Assembly: GCA_020725545.1 (NCBI GenBank) | Contig: DYEV01000034.1 | Span: 1-64,000 of the forward strand | Length of the DNA: 64,000 nucleotides | From: Desulfobacca sp. | Lineage (GTDB): Bacteria; Desulfobacterota; Desulfobaccia; Desulfobaccales; Desulfobaccaceae | Direction of reading: 5' to 3' | Part shown: positions 27,531-35,865 of the stretch, piece by piece | Numbering within the stretch: position 1 is the first letter of the stretch | Layout: each line of letters opens with the position of its first letter | Position numbers and translations under genes: made by a program | Notes under the pieces: model-generated | Database searches by the model: none | What the model was told of the DNA's origin: nothing | What the model saw: the letters and a program-made list of their open reading frames with translations, nothing else

Positions 27531-29051
27531 TCAGGATGGCGGCTCGATGATTTTCCTGAGAAAATCCAGATCAAGATGGCGGCGCACCACCGCGGCCAAA
27601 CGGTCAAACTGTTCTTCCTGGAATTGGGCGAAGGTATAATCATTGAGTGTGTCGGCCGCCAACCCCTTTTCCTGCCGCAATGCCGCCAGCCAGGCCCGAC
27701 GGCAAGCATCGCTGTCGAAGAGGCCGTGGACATAGGTTCCCCAGACGCGGAAGTCCGGCGTCGCCCAGCCGTCCAGAAAAGCCCCCGCCCCCTCCAGACC
27801 TTGGTCAAGTTGGCAGACCGCCCTCCCCTCCCCTTTTGGCTCTGTCACCCCCATGTGGATTTCGTAGCCTTGGACAGATGGTTGGGACGGCAGCCCCAGG
27901 AAGCGGCCGGTCACCTGCGTGGTGGTTTTCTCTGCGGCCATGGTGGTGATCACCGGCAGGAGTCCCAGGCCGGCCGCCAGCGGCTCCGGCCCTTCCACCC
28001 CCAGGGGGTCCCGCACCTCCAGCCCGAGGATCTGGAAGCCGCCGCAGATGCCGATGACCCGCCCCCCGGCTTGGGCAAAGGCTTTGACTCTGTGGGCAAG
28101 GCCGGTCTGGTGCAGATACCTGAGATCGGCGATCGTGTTCTTCGTGCCGGGCAGGATGATCAGGTCCAAGTCGTCCACAGAATCGTGGTGGTCCAAGTAG
28201 TGCAGGCTCACCCCAGGTTCCTGTTCCAAGGGATCAAAGTCGGTGTAATTGGAGATATGGGGCAGACGGATGACACCGATCTGGAGGTTGCCAATCGCCG
28301 AGCCGGCAGCCTGAGCCATCTTCCGTTCCAAAGCAACGCTGTCCTCCTGGGGCAGGAGCAGATCCTTGATAAACGGCACAACCCCCAGGACCCGTTTCCC
28401 GGTGCGTTGCTCGATAATCGCCACGCCATTGTCGAACAGGGAGATATCGCCCCGGAATTTATTGATGATGAAGCCCTGCAGGAGTTGCCGTTCCCGGCGG
28501 CTCAGGAGGTGATAGGTGCCGATGGTGGCCGCAAAGACGCCGCCCCGATCGATGTCGGCCACCAAGAGGACTGCGGCGTTGGCCCGTCTGGCCATGCTGA
28601 AGTTGACCAGATCGTTGGGCTTCAGATTCAGTTCAACGGCACTGCCGGCCCCCTCTAAAATAAGCAGCTCATGGGCCGCGGCCAGGCGCCGATACGAGGC
28701 CATGACCTGGCGCACCAGTTTGGGTTTATGCTCATAATAATCCCGAGCCTTCAAGTTGCCGTAGACCTTGCCATGGACGATGACCTGGCAGCCCACCTCG
28801 CTGCTGGGTTTCAGGAGGATAGGGTTCATGTCCACGTGCGGGGTGAGACCGGCTGCCTGGGCCTGCACCACCTGGGCCCGCCCCATCTCCCCACCCTCGG
28901 GGGTAATGAAACTGTTTAAAGCCATATTCTGGGCCTTGAAAGGCGCCACCCGGATGCCCTCCTGGCGGAAGATGCGGCAGAGGGCCGCCACCAGGATGCT
29001 TTTGCCGACGTCGGAGCCGGCGCCCAGGATCATGAGGGGACGGTATCTCAT
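27531..29051 (-). CDS. cobQ: Cobyric acid synthase
   Basis: The 506-residue amidotransferase (CobQ/CbiP) adds four amide groups to adenosyl-cobyrinate diamide using glutamine and ATP. The N-terminal P-loop-like part is MILGAGSDVGKSILVAALCR, followed by PFKAQNMALNSFIT. The C-terminal glutaminase has the nucleophile in RVIGICGGFQILGLEV (about 330-345) and a downstream WGTYVHGLFD histidine motif. It is separated from cobJ by 437 bases containing a palindromic element, so it may have its own transcript. Confidence 0.96.
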   Translation of the reverse strand: MRYRPLMILGAGSDVGKSILVAALCRIFRQEGIRVAPFKAQNMALNSFITPEGGEMGRAQVVQAQAAGLTPHVDMNPILLKPSSEVGCQVIVHGKVYGNLKARDYYEHKPKLVRQVMASYRRLAAAHELLILEGAGSAVELNLKPNDLVNFSMARRANAAVLLVADIDRGGVFAATIGTYHLLSRRERQLLQGFIINKFRGDISLFDNGVAIIEQRTGKRVLGVVPFIKDLLLPQEDSVALERKMAQAAGSAIGNLQIGVIRLPHISNYTDFDPLEQEPGVSLHYLDHHDSVDDLDLIILPGTKNTIADLRYLHQTGLAHRVKAFAQAGGRVIGICGGFQILGLEVRDPLGVEGPEPLAAGLGLLPVITTMAAEKTTTQVTGRFLGLPSQPSVQGYEIHMGVTEPKGEGRAVCQLDQGLEGAGAFLDGWATPDFRVWGTYVHGLFDSDACRRAWLAALRQEKGLAADTLNDYTFAQFQEEQFDRLAAVVRRHLDLDFLRKIIEPPS

Positions 29052-29218
29052 GGGAGTTTCTGCTTTTCGTCTCTGGTTTCCCGGTCAGCGTTCTTCAAGT
29101 CGGGAGCTGGCAGTCGATTTAAAGGTACGGGGCCACATATCAAGATTAAGGAGAGAAGATTATCATAATTCTGCTGCTCTTTTTTCTCCTTCTTGATAAT
29201 TCACCGCTAACCTCATGC

Positions 29219-29427
29219 GTGTCCGGTAGACTTCTTGCAGGGGGTTATAACCTTCCCCGAAAGGGGGAAAATCTTTTCCAATGAAGGGTGCATCTCATCT
29301 TGTCATCCTGCGCGCCACGCCGGATCAAAGATTCTTCGGTCGCGGTGCTCCCTCCGAATGACAAAATGGGCCAGCTTGAGAAAAATTTGGAGCGCTCCGG
29401 GCTGCCTGCAAAAACTTTACCGGACAC
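29219..29427. repeat. MITE-like palindromic element, family B, copy 3, with long terminal inverted repeats
   Basis: The ends 29219-29241 and 29405-29427 are 23-base inverted repeats with only a few differences (shared outer GTGTCCGGTA and inner TTGCAGG). Inside is another inverted pair, TTGTCATCCTG ... CCGAATGACAA, the family B core, plus a small hairpin CCCCGAAAGGGGG. The element is about 210 bp with no coding capacity, in the 437-base gap between cobQ and cobJ. Confidence 0.7.
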
Positions 29428-29488
29428 TCCTGCACTAACCTCTTACAACTGGCCACTGGCCACTGACTACGTCCTAGCGGCCTCTTTT

Positions 29489-30451
29489 TTACCCGCCGTG
29501 TCCCCCCATCTCGTATTTGGCCAGATAGCCCCGGGGAGTCACCAGATAATCGCCATAGGCATAGGTCTGAGAGTTGCCGATAAGTACGATGGTCTGCATA
29601 TCCACAGCAGATTGGAGCATGTCGGCCAGGGTGGTGATGGTTACGGTCTGGCCCGGCCGCATAGCCCGGCTGACGATGCCCACGGGGGTTTCCGGTGGGC
29701 GGTGTCGCAGGACAAGATCGCGCACCGCCCCTAATTGCCAGTGTCGTTTTTTGCTCTTAGGGTTGTAGAGAACCAGGACGAAATCGGCCGCGGCCGCGGC
29801 ACCGACCCGCTGTTCGATAACTTCCCAGGGCGTCAGAAGATCGCTCAGGGAAATGACGGCGAAATCATGCATCAGGGGAGCCCCCAGGAGGGCTGCGCCG
29901 GCCGCCAGGGCGGGAACGCCGGGAATAATCTCGAGGGGAAGATCCACCTCCGGACCGCCGGCAATGGGTCCCGGCCGGAGCCGGCGCTCCCGGCAGATTT
30001 CCAGGACTAGCCCGGCCATGCCGTAAATGCCCACATCGCCGCTGGAGATCAAGGCTACGGCGTCGCCGGCCAAAGCCCGGTCGATGGCCAGCTGGCAGCG
30101 CTGCACCTCCCCCAGCATACCGGTGGCCAGCACTTCCTGACCAACCAGCAGAGGAGCAATGAGCTCCACATAGGTTTTGTAGCCCACCACTACCCGGGAC
30201 GTGGCCAAGGCTGTCCGGGCCTGCGGGGTCAGGTGCGCCGGCGCGCCCGGACCTAAGCTGACGAGCCGGAGCCAACCTGGGCGATGGCCAGGGTAACGTT
30301 GGCAGTCTTCTGTTTGGGGACCAGCAGGATGTTGCTGCCCGCCGCCCTCAGGGCCGCGGCTTCGCAGACACTGGCCACCCCCATATGGCGCTGTACCACT
30401 GGCGACGGATTGGGAACCTCGATGAGAGCCAGTTCCTCGGGAGGGAAGCAT
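29489..30451 (-). CDS. cobJ: Precorrin-3B / cobalt-factor III C17-methyltransferase (start unclear)
   Basis: The conserved protein begins with LRLVSLGPGAPAHLTPQA at about 30271 and continues with SRVVVGYKTYVELI, ALISSGDVGIYGMAGLVLEI and VLYNPKSKKRHWQL, all typical of CobJ/CbiH ring-contraction methyltransferases. The only ATG, GTG or TTG in this frame upstream of that point is ATG 30451, which would add about 60 residues that simply read through cbiG out of frame. The coordinates given use that ATG, but the biological N-terminus is probably at about 30271 or the product is fused to CbiG by a -1 shift. It converts precorrin-3-type intermediates in anaerobic B12 synthesis. Confidence 0.85.
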   Translation of the reverse strand: MLPSRGTGSHRGSQSVASGTAPYGGGQCLRSRGPEGGGQQHPAGPQTEDCQRYPGHRPGWLRLVSLGPGAPAHLTPQARTALATSRVVVGYKTYVELIAPLLVGQEVLATGMLGEVQRCQLAIDRALAGDAVALISSGDVGIYGMAGLVLEICRERRLRPGPIAGGPEVDLPLEIIPGVPALAAGAALLGAPLMHDFAVISLSDLLTPWEVIEQRVGAAAAADFVLVLYNPKSKKRHWQLGAVRDLVLRHRPPETPVGIVSRAMRPGQTVTITTLADMLQSAVDMQTIVLIGNSQTYAYGDYLVTPRGYLAKYEMGGHGG

Positions 30452-31317
30452 TGTAACGGTACTCCTAACCTGCGGGCCGCGGCAATGAGGCCCGCCTCGT
30501 CTTGTTTGAGGGTGATGGTAGCCAAGCTGCTCAGACAGTGCCGAGAGAGGCGCTGCCGGGACAAGGTTTGCTCAAGCAACGCCAGAATTTCACCAACTGG
30601 CGTGCCTTTGTTGCAGCCCACGCCGGCCACCAGATTTTTGGGGCGCAGGCGCAGCCAGTCGGCGGGCCAGGAATATTCCCGGCAGCCCACGTATACCGCC
30701 GGGCCGGGTTGGCGCAAACTCTGGGGCTCCTCCGGCTCCAGACTGATGAGATCGGGCCAGCCGGTCAGGACTGGGCTGAGGTAGCCCTGGGGATCCACCA
30801 GGCGCACCTTCTCACCGGTGAGCCAGGCCATCTGGATGACTTTGATCTGGGGCAGATTTTCTATAAACAGGTCCAGACCGGTGGCCAGGGTATCCAGGGC
30901 TGGCAGCCCCTGGACATCGGAGGCCGTGGTAATGACCGGCGTCGCCCCCACTACCGCAGCCACTCTGGCGGCCAAGGCGTTGGCGCCGCCCAGATGGCCG
31001 GACACCAGGCTGATGGCAAAGCGGCCCCGCTCATCCATGACCACCACGGCCGGGTCCACGTCTTTCCCCTGGAGCAGGGGTGCCAGGTGCCGGACGACGA
31101 TACCCGTGGCCATGATGGCCACCACGGGCAGACGCTGTTGAAACGCCAGGGCCAAAACGGCCCCGAGGGAAGCAAAGCCCTGGCCCTGCCGAGAATGGCA
31201 CTGCAGCTTGGTCGGCAGGTGCAGCTGCGCGCCCGGGAGATGTTGGCAGAGGCGCTCCCCTAAGGCCGCGCCGGCCGGGGTCAGGGCGATGATCTGGATG
31301 GGCGCCGCGGTGCTCAT
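30253..31317 (-). CDS. cbiG: Cobalt-precorrin-5A hydrolase
   Basis: The 354-residue CbiG opens the delta-lactone ring of cobalt-precorrin-5A, a step specific to the anaerobic B12 route. The core motif GIVVRHLAPLLQGKDVDPAV (about 73-92) is followed by ISLVSGHLGGANALAARVAA. The C-terminal domain carries GVGCNKGTPVGEILALLEQT and ends with VPKQKTANVTLAIAQ, a family ending. The last residues (VGSGSSA) overlap the region where CobJ homology begins in the -1 frame. It overlaps cobM by 4 bases. Confidence 0.95.
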   Translation of the reverse strand: MSTAAPIQIIALTPAGAALGERLCQHLPGAQLHLPTKLQCHSRQGQGFASLGAVLALAFQQRLPVVAIMATGIVVRHLAPLLQGKDVDPAVVVMDERGRFAISLVSGHLGGANALAARVAAVVGATPVITTASDVQGLPALDTLATGLDLFIENLPQIKVIQMAWLTGEKVRLVDPQGYLSPVLTGWPDLISLEPEEPQSLRQPGPAVYVGCREYSWPADWLRLRPKNLVAGVGCNKGTPVGEILALLEQTLSRQRLSRHCLSSLATITLKQDEAGLIAAARRLGVPLQCFPPEELALIEVPNPSPVVQRHMGVASVCEAAALRAAGSNILLVPKQKTANVTLAIAQVGSGSSA

Positions 31318-32093
31318 GGTTTACTGGACTGGCGATAGCCGTGGCTAAAGGTTGGGTCATAGAGTTTGGAGCGAACCGCCGGGCCGTCCTCAGGGGCCAG
31401 GGCTCGACCGACCAAAATAAGGGCCTGGCGTCTGATCCCAGCCGCTTGCACCTGGTCGGCAATGGTGGCCAAGGTGCCTCGAATGACCTGTTCATCCGGC
31501 CAACTGGCCCGGTACACCACTACCACCGGCGTCTCTAGTCCATAGTGGGGCACGAGGCTGGCCACCAGCTTTTCCAGGAGGTGGCTGCTCAGGTAAATAA
31601 CCAAGGTGGCCCTGTGACTGGCCAGACGCTCCAGCGACTCGGCTTCGGGTACGGGCGTGCGCCCTGCCGCCCTGGTGTAGATGACGGTTTGGGTGATGCC
31701 GGGCACGGTCAACTCCTGTCCCAGGGTGGCTGCGGCCGCGGCGCCGGCCGTAACGCCAGGGATGACCTGATAGGGCACCTGGGCCTGACGGAGTAAGGCA
31801 ATCTGTTCCTGGATGGCACTATAAAGGCTGGGGTCGCCGGTATGCAGCCGCACCACCCGCTGGCCGGTCTCGTGGCCGACAATAAGGCGCCGGACAATAT
31901 CTTCCAGATCCAGGCCGGCGGTATCCACCCGCGCGGCCGCCGGTTGGGCGTGGACCAGGAGGGCCTCCGGGATCAGGGAGCCGGTGTAGAGGATGAGATC
32001 GGCCTGGGCCAGAGCCCTTTGCCCTTTGACGGTAATCAGCTCCGGATCGCCGGGGCCGGCGCCGACAAAGAGGATGGGGAAGCGCTCTTGCAT
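31314..32093 (-). CDS. cobM: Precorrin-4 / cobalt-precorrin-4 C11-methyltransferase
   Basis: This is a 259-residue SAM-dependent tetrapyrrole methyltransferase with ILFVGAGPGDPELITVKGQR at the N-terminus and LILYTGSLIPEALL (about 33-46), characteristic of CobM/CbiF. It contains RLHTGDPSLYSAIQEQ and IPGVTAGAAAAATLGQELTV. The start has AGGAG 8 bases upstream and lies 58 bases inside the end of cbiE/T. It acts between CobJ and CbiG in the corrin pathway. Confidence 0.95.
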   Translation of the reverse strand: MQERFPILFVGAGPGDPELITVKGQRALAQADLILYTGSLIPEALLVHAQPAAARVDTAGLDLEDIVRRLIVGHETGQRVVRLHTGDPSLYSAIQEQIALLRQAQVPYQVIPGVTAGAAAAATLGQELTVPGITQTVIYTRAAGRTPVPEAESLERLASHRATLVIYLSSHLLEKLVASLVPHYGLETPVVVVYRASWPDEQVIRGTLATIADQVQAAGIRRQALILVGRALAPEDGPAVRSKLYDPTFSHGYRQSSKP

Positions 32094-33310
32094 ATATCTG
32101 CTCCTGGTGGTGTGGCAGTGATAATCCAGACGGGGTTCAGGGCCTGGAAATAGAGGCTGGCGGCCAAAGGCCGGGAGCGGCTGACCTGCACCTGACAGAC
32201 CTCCACTTCCCAGCCGGCGGCTTGCAGATCATCGCTGGCCGCCTGCAGGCTGGCCAGCAGAGTGGCTGTCAGGACCAACCGCCCATGCGGCTTGAGTCGG
32301 GGCAGCACCGCGGCCAGAATATCGCTGAGGCGGCGGCCGCCGCCGCCCACAAAGACTCGGTCCGGGGCCGGGAGAGTGTTGAGACAGTCTGGGGCGACGC
32401 CACAGATCACTTCCAGATTGCCTACCCCAAACCGCTGCTGATTGGCCCTGATCTGGCGTACCCGCTCCGGCTGCTGTTCAATGGCTAGGACGCGCCCACC
32501 CGGCAGCAACAGGCTGGCTTCCAACCCCACCGAGCCGCAGCCGGCCCCCACATCCCAAAGAACCTGCCCCGGCCGCAATTGCAGCTTGGCCAGGACCACA
32601 GCCCGGATCTCGGTTTTAGTGATCAGACCGGCTTCATGGTCCAGGACCGCCTCGGGCAGGCCCAGATATAAGGGGGCCTTGGCCGCATTTGGCTTTTTGA
32701 GGAGGACCACCAAATTCAGAGGGGCAAAGGTTCTGGCCACCGCCTCGGCCGGTTGCAGCCAAGCAACCTGCTGATCGGCTTGCCCCAAGTTCTCCGCCAC
32801 GGCCAGGCGATACTCGGGCAGTCCGGGAGTTAACAGGAGCCGGGCTATTTCATGGGGCGTTTCGGCCCCGGCCGTATAGACGATGATCTTCTCAGCCCGC
32901 CCCAGGACCGCGGTCAAGGCTGCCAAGCCCCGGCCATGCAGGCTGACCACCGTGGCATCATCCCAGGAGAGGCGCAGCAGAGCGCAGACGCTCTGGACCG
33001 CAGTAATGTTGGGATGGAGGACGACGTTCTCCGGCCCCAGAAACTCCGTCAGCTTCGGACCGATGCCAAAAAAATTGGGATCGCCAGAGGCCAACACCAC
33101 CACCTGCTTATGGGCTGCCGCCTCTTGAACAGCCGCCAGGAACTGAGGCAAATCGCGGCCGATGACAATCCTGTCACCGGGATGATTGGGAAAATAGGCC
33201 AGATGGCGCCGGCCGCCAGCCAAGACCTGAGCGCCGTCGATGAGTTCCTGCATGGTGGTGGTCAGATCAGCCGGCGACATGCCCAAGCCAATAATGTGCA
33301 CCGGGTGCAT
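32036..33310 (-). CDS. cbiET: Fused CbiE-CbiT precorrin-6B methyltransferase/decarboxylase
   Basis: The 424-residue fusion has CbiE-type C5-methyltransferase at about 1-215 (VHIIGLGMSPADLTTTMQEL; VVVLASGDPNFFGIGPKLTE) and a CbiT-type C15-methyltransferase/decarboxylase at about 220-400 with the SAM motif VLWDVGAGCGSVGLEASLLL. The combination equals CobL. Length is normal for the fusion. The final 20 residues are encoded in DNA overlapping the cobM start and look unconserved. It follows cbiD by 5 bases. Confidence 0.95.
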   Translation of the reverse strand: MHPVHIIGLGMSPADLTTTMQELIDGAQVLAGGRRHLAYFPNHPGDRIVIGRDLPQFLAAVQEAAAHKQVVVLASGDPNFFGIGPKLTEFLGPENVVLHPNITAVQSVCALLRLSWDDATVVSLHGRGLAALTAVLGRAEKIIVYTAGAETPHEIARLLLTPGLPEYRLAVAENLGQADQQVAWLQPAEAVARTFAPLNLVVLLKKPNAAKAPLYLGLPEAVLDHEAGLITKTEIRAVVLAKLQLRPGQVLWDVGAGCGSVGLEASLLLPGGRVLAIEQQPERVRQIRANQQRFGVGNLEVICGVAPDCLNTLPAPDRVFVGGGGRRLSDILAAVLPRLKPHGRLVLTATLLASLQAASDDLQAAGWEVEVCQVQVSRSRPLAASLYFQALNPVWIITATPPGADICKSASPSSLSAPAPAIRS

Positions 33311-33315
33311 CAGCC

Positions 33316-34452
33316 TTACCCTTTAACCTGCAAGCGGCCCACCTCGCTCAGACCCCGCCAGAGGAGCGGGCCGTCCGTGGCAAAGATGAGCGCTTCGAGG
33401 CGCAACGGCCGGTCTGGAAAGGTGCCAAGAGTTCGGAGCATCTGTTCTCCCACGTGGGCGACCACCTTGTCGGCCTTGGCTGCCAAGAGGAGTGCCAATG
33501 CCTCCCGGGCGGTATTGGCCTGGCCGACGGCGGCGGCCAGGGCCGAACTGCCGGTCAATTCCTGGGTCCAGCGGGCCAAGAGCCGCAGGTCCACGTCCCC
33601 GTGGGCGGCGTGGGTCTGCCCCAAGCCTTGGGCCATCTTCAGGGCCTTGCCGAAAAAGGCGGCTATGGTCAGGTGGCCGAACCCCAGACGTCCGGCCAAA
33701 CGGACGGCGAAACGGACAAAATCACCCATCTGCACCAAGCCTGCGGCCGGCAGAGACGGGTTCAGGGCCTGGGCGAATGCCTCGCTCTTGCCGCCGGTGC
33801 TCAGGATCACCTGCCGCAGCCCGGCGGCTCGGGCCACCTTCAGGGCCAGGGCAATGGTGGCCCGATAGGCTTGGTGGGAAAAAGGTTTTACCAGCCCCGT
33901 GGTCCCAAGGATGGAAATGCCGCCCAGGATGCCCAGACGGGGGTTCAGGGTCTGGCGAGCCAGTTCCTCGCCGTCAGGCACAAAGATGGTCACCGCCAGG
34001 CGCAGGGGCCGCCCTGGAAACAACTCGGGCCACCAACGGTTGATGACCTGGTGGAGAATTTTTCGGGGCACCGGATTGATGGCCGGCTCCCCGACCGGCA
34101 CCGGCAGGCCCGGTTTAGTCACCAAACCGACGCCAGGCCCCCCACGCAAGATAATTTGGCCTGACGGCGCCGACCCGTTCAGGATCTGCACTTGGGCACC
34201 GATGACGGCACCGTGGGTGACGTCTGGATCATCACCGGCATCTTTAATGACTCGGGCTTCAGCCTGCGGTCCCCAAAGGCCCTGGTAGGCCAGCGGTACG
34301 GCGATGACGCCCCCGCCCGGCAGTGGCACCTCAAGACATGGCGGCGCCGGCCTTTCGGCCAAAGCCAGGAGTGCGGCGCTGACCGCACCGGCCGCAGCGC
34401 TGCCGGTGGAAAATCCGGTGCGCAGACTTTTTTGTTTACCCCTTTGGTGCAT
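33316..34452 (-). CDS. cbiD: Cobalt-precorrin-5B C1-methyltransferase
   Basis: The protein has 378 residues from ATG 34452. The frame is open back to a TTG at 34482, but the family begins near LRTGFSTGSAAAGAVSAALL. CbiD methylates C1 and is diagnostic of the anaerobic pathway. Further motifs are GGISILGTTGLVKPFSHQAY (about 210-230) and LSTGGKSEAFA. It lies 61 bases behind cobI in the same direction. Confidence 0.94.
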   Translation of the reverse strand: MHQRGKQKSLRTGFSTGSAAAGAVSAALLALAERPAPPCLEVPLPGGGVIAVPLAYQGLWGPQAEARVIKDAGDDPDVTHGAVIGAQVQILNGSAPSGQIILRGGPGVGLVTKPGLPVPVGEPAINPVPRKILHQVINRWWPELFPGRPLRLAVTIFVPDGEELARQTLNPRLGILGGISILGTTGLVKPFSHQAYRATIALALKVARAAGLRQVILSTGGKSEAFAQALNPSLPAAGLVQMGDFVRFAVRLAGRLGFGHLTIAAFFGKALKMAQGLGQTHAAHGDVDLRLLARWTQELTGSSALAAAVGQANTAREALALLLAAKADKVVAHVGEQMLRTLGTFPDRPLRLEALIFATDGPLLWRGLSEVGRLQVKG

Positions 34453-34513
34453 GGCGGCAATCTGACCTGCGGCGCCGGACAAGAGACCTAGTTTCTGACC
34501 GGCTTTCCGGACA

Positions 34514-35236
34514 CTACGACCTTCGCCCCTGCTTTTTGATGATGAGCAGCGACAAGTATGGCATCTTCTGATCTTTCAAGGACCTGAGATCGTGGACCAC
34601 CGTTTCTTCGGGCAGACCGCAGCGGACGATGCAGGTGGTGCAATCCAGCAGCTCCAGATTTTCCAAGGTCTCATAGATCTTATCAAAATACCGATAGGTT
34701 TTCAGCATGACGATGTTGTCGCTGGCAGCCAGGGCCTCTTTGAGGCGGTCGCCGCCCCGGGCCCCGGAGACCAGATAGAAGGACTCCTCCCCTTCCGTCA
34801 AGGGGATGTTGGCCAACGCCGCGGCTGCATTATACGAGGTAATGCCGGGGATCGTCCTGGCCTCAATGTCCGGGTTGAGCTTCTTGATGGTCTTGAGGAG
34901 ATAGCCATAGGTGGAATAGGTTAAAGGATCGCCGATGGTGATGAAGGCGGCATCCTGCCCCGTCTCCAGGACCGCCAGGACGGTGCGCGCATTGTTATCC
35001 CACGATGCCGCCAAAACCTGCGGATCGTTCGTCATGGGAAAAAAGAGGGGCTGCACCTCAGCCTTTTTTATATGGTGACGGACGATGTTGAGGGCCAGAC
35101 TGTAATCGTTTTTGGTGGAGGCGGCGGCATAGACGTAGGGCACCTGTTCCAGGACCCGGAGGGCCTTCAGGGTGAGCAACTCCGGATCCCCCGGCCCCAC
35201 GCCGATGCCATAGAGGATGCCTCGGGTGGCAGTCAT
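34514..35236 (-). CDS. cobI: Precorrin-2 / cobalt-factor II C20-methyltransferase
   Basis: The 240-residue methyltransferase (CobI/CbiL) begins with ILYGIGVGPGDPELLTLKAL and contains YVYAAASTKNDYSLALNIVR, AAFITIGDPLTYSTYGYLLK and IPGITSYNAAAALANIPL, typical of CbiL. It performs an early methylation of the corrin ring. It overlaps cbiC by 4 bases, showing tight coupling. Confidence 0.95.
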   Translation of the reverse strand: MTATRGILYGIGVGPGDPELLTLKALRVLEQVPYVYAAASTKNDYSLALNIVRHHIKKAEVQPLFFPMTNDPQVLAASWDNNARTVLAVLETGQDAAFITIGDPLTYSTYGYLLKTIKKLNPDIEARTIPGITSYNAAAALANIPLTEGEESFYLVSGARGGDRLKEALAASDNIVMLKTYRYFDKIYETLENLELLDCTTCIVRCGLPEETVVHDLRSLKDQKMPYLSLLIIKKQGRRS

Positions 35237-35865
35237 CGGGATAGTTCCTCCTCGGCCAGAATGGCCAGGGCATTGAGGGCACTGGCAGCCAGGGCCGAGC
35301 CCCCCTTGGGACCAACCATGGTAATGTAGGGACAGGCGACTGCGCTCAGGGCCTCTTTGGCCTCGGCGGCATCGACAAACCCCACCGGCAGGCCGATGAT
35401 CAGAGCCGGCGGGGCCATGCCCTCTTCCAAAAGAGCCAGGAGCTGGCGCAGGGCCGTGGGCGCGTTGCCGATGGCCACGATACTCCCTGGCAGGTGGGCC
35501 GCAGCCTGCAACACCGCCGCGGCTGAACGGGTTAGACCCCTCTCCCGGGCCAGTGCAGCTGCTCCCGGATTATCCAGGAGACAGGTGACGGGAACGGCCA
35601 AACGCTGCAGGCGGCCGCTCACCCCGGCCAACACCATGCGGGTATCGGTAAAAACCGGCCGCCGTTGTTTTAAGGCCGTGACGCCGGCCGCGAGGGCCTC
35701 CGGATGAAAACGCACGAGCCCGGCCAGTTCCAGATCAGCCACCGCATGGATCATGCGGCGCACCACGGCCCATTGGGACGGCGGCAAGCCGTGCTCCCGG
35801 ACAGCCGCCTCAATGCGCCGAAAACTCTCCTGTTCAATCTCCTGGGGTAACAGGACGGCAGTCAT
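35233..35865 (-). CDS. cbiC: Precorrin-8X / cobalt-precorrin-8 methylmutase
   Basis: The 210-residue CbiC/CobH moves the C11 methyl group to C12. Recognisable parts are RRMIHAVADLELAGLVRFHP with the catalytic histidine (about 40-59), TRMVLAGVSGRL, and the C-terminal LIIGLPVGFVDAAEAKEAL. It overlaps both neighbours by 4 bases (cbiA upstream, cobI downstream). Confidence 0.95.
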   Translation of the reverse strand: MTAVLLPQEIEQESFRRIEAAVREHGLPPSQWAVVRRMIHAVADLELAGLVRFHPEALAAGVTALKQRRPVFTDTRMVLAGVSGRLQRLAVPVTCLLDNPGAAALARERGLTRSAAAVLQAAAHLPGSIVAIGNAPTALRQLLALLEEGMAPPALIIGLPVGFVDAAEAKEALSAVACPYITMVGPKGGSALAASALNALAILAEEELSR

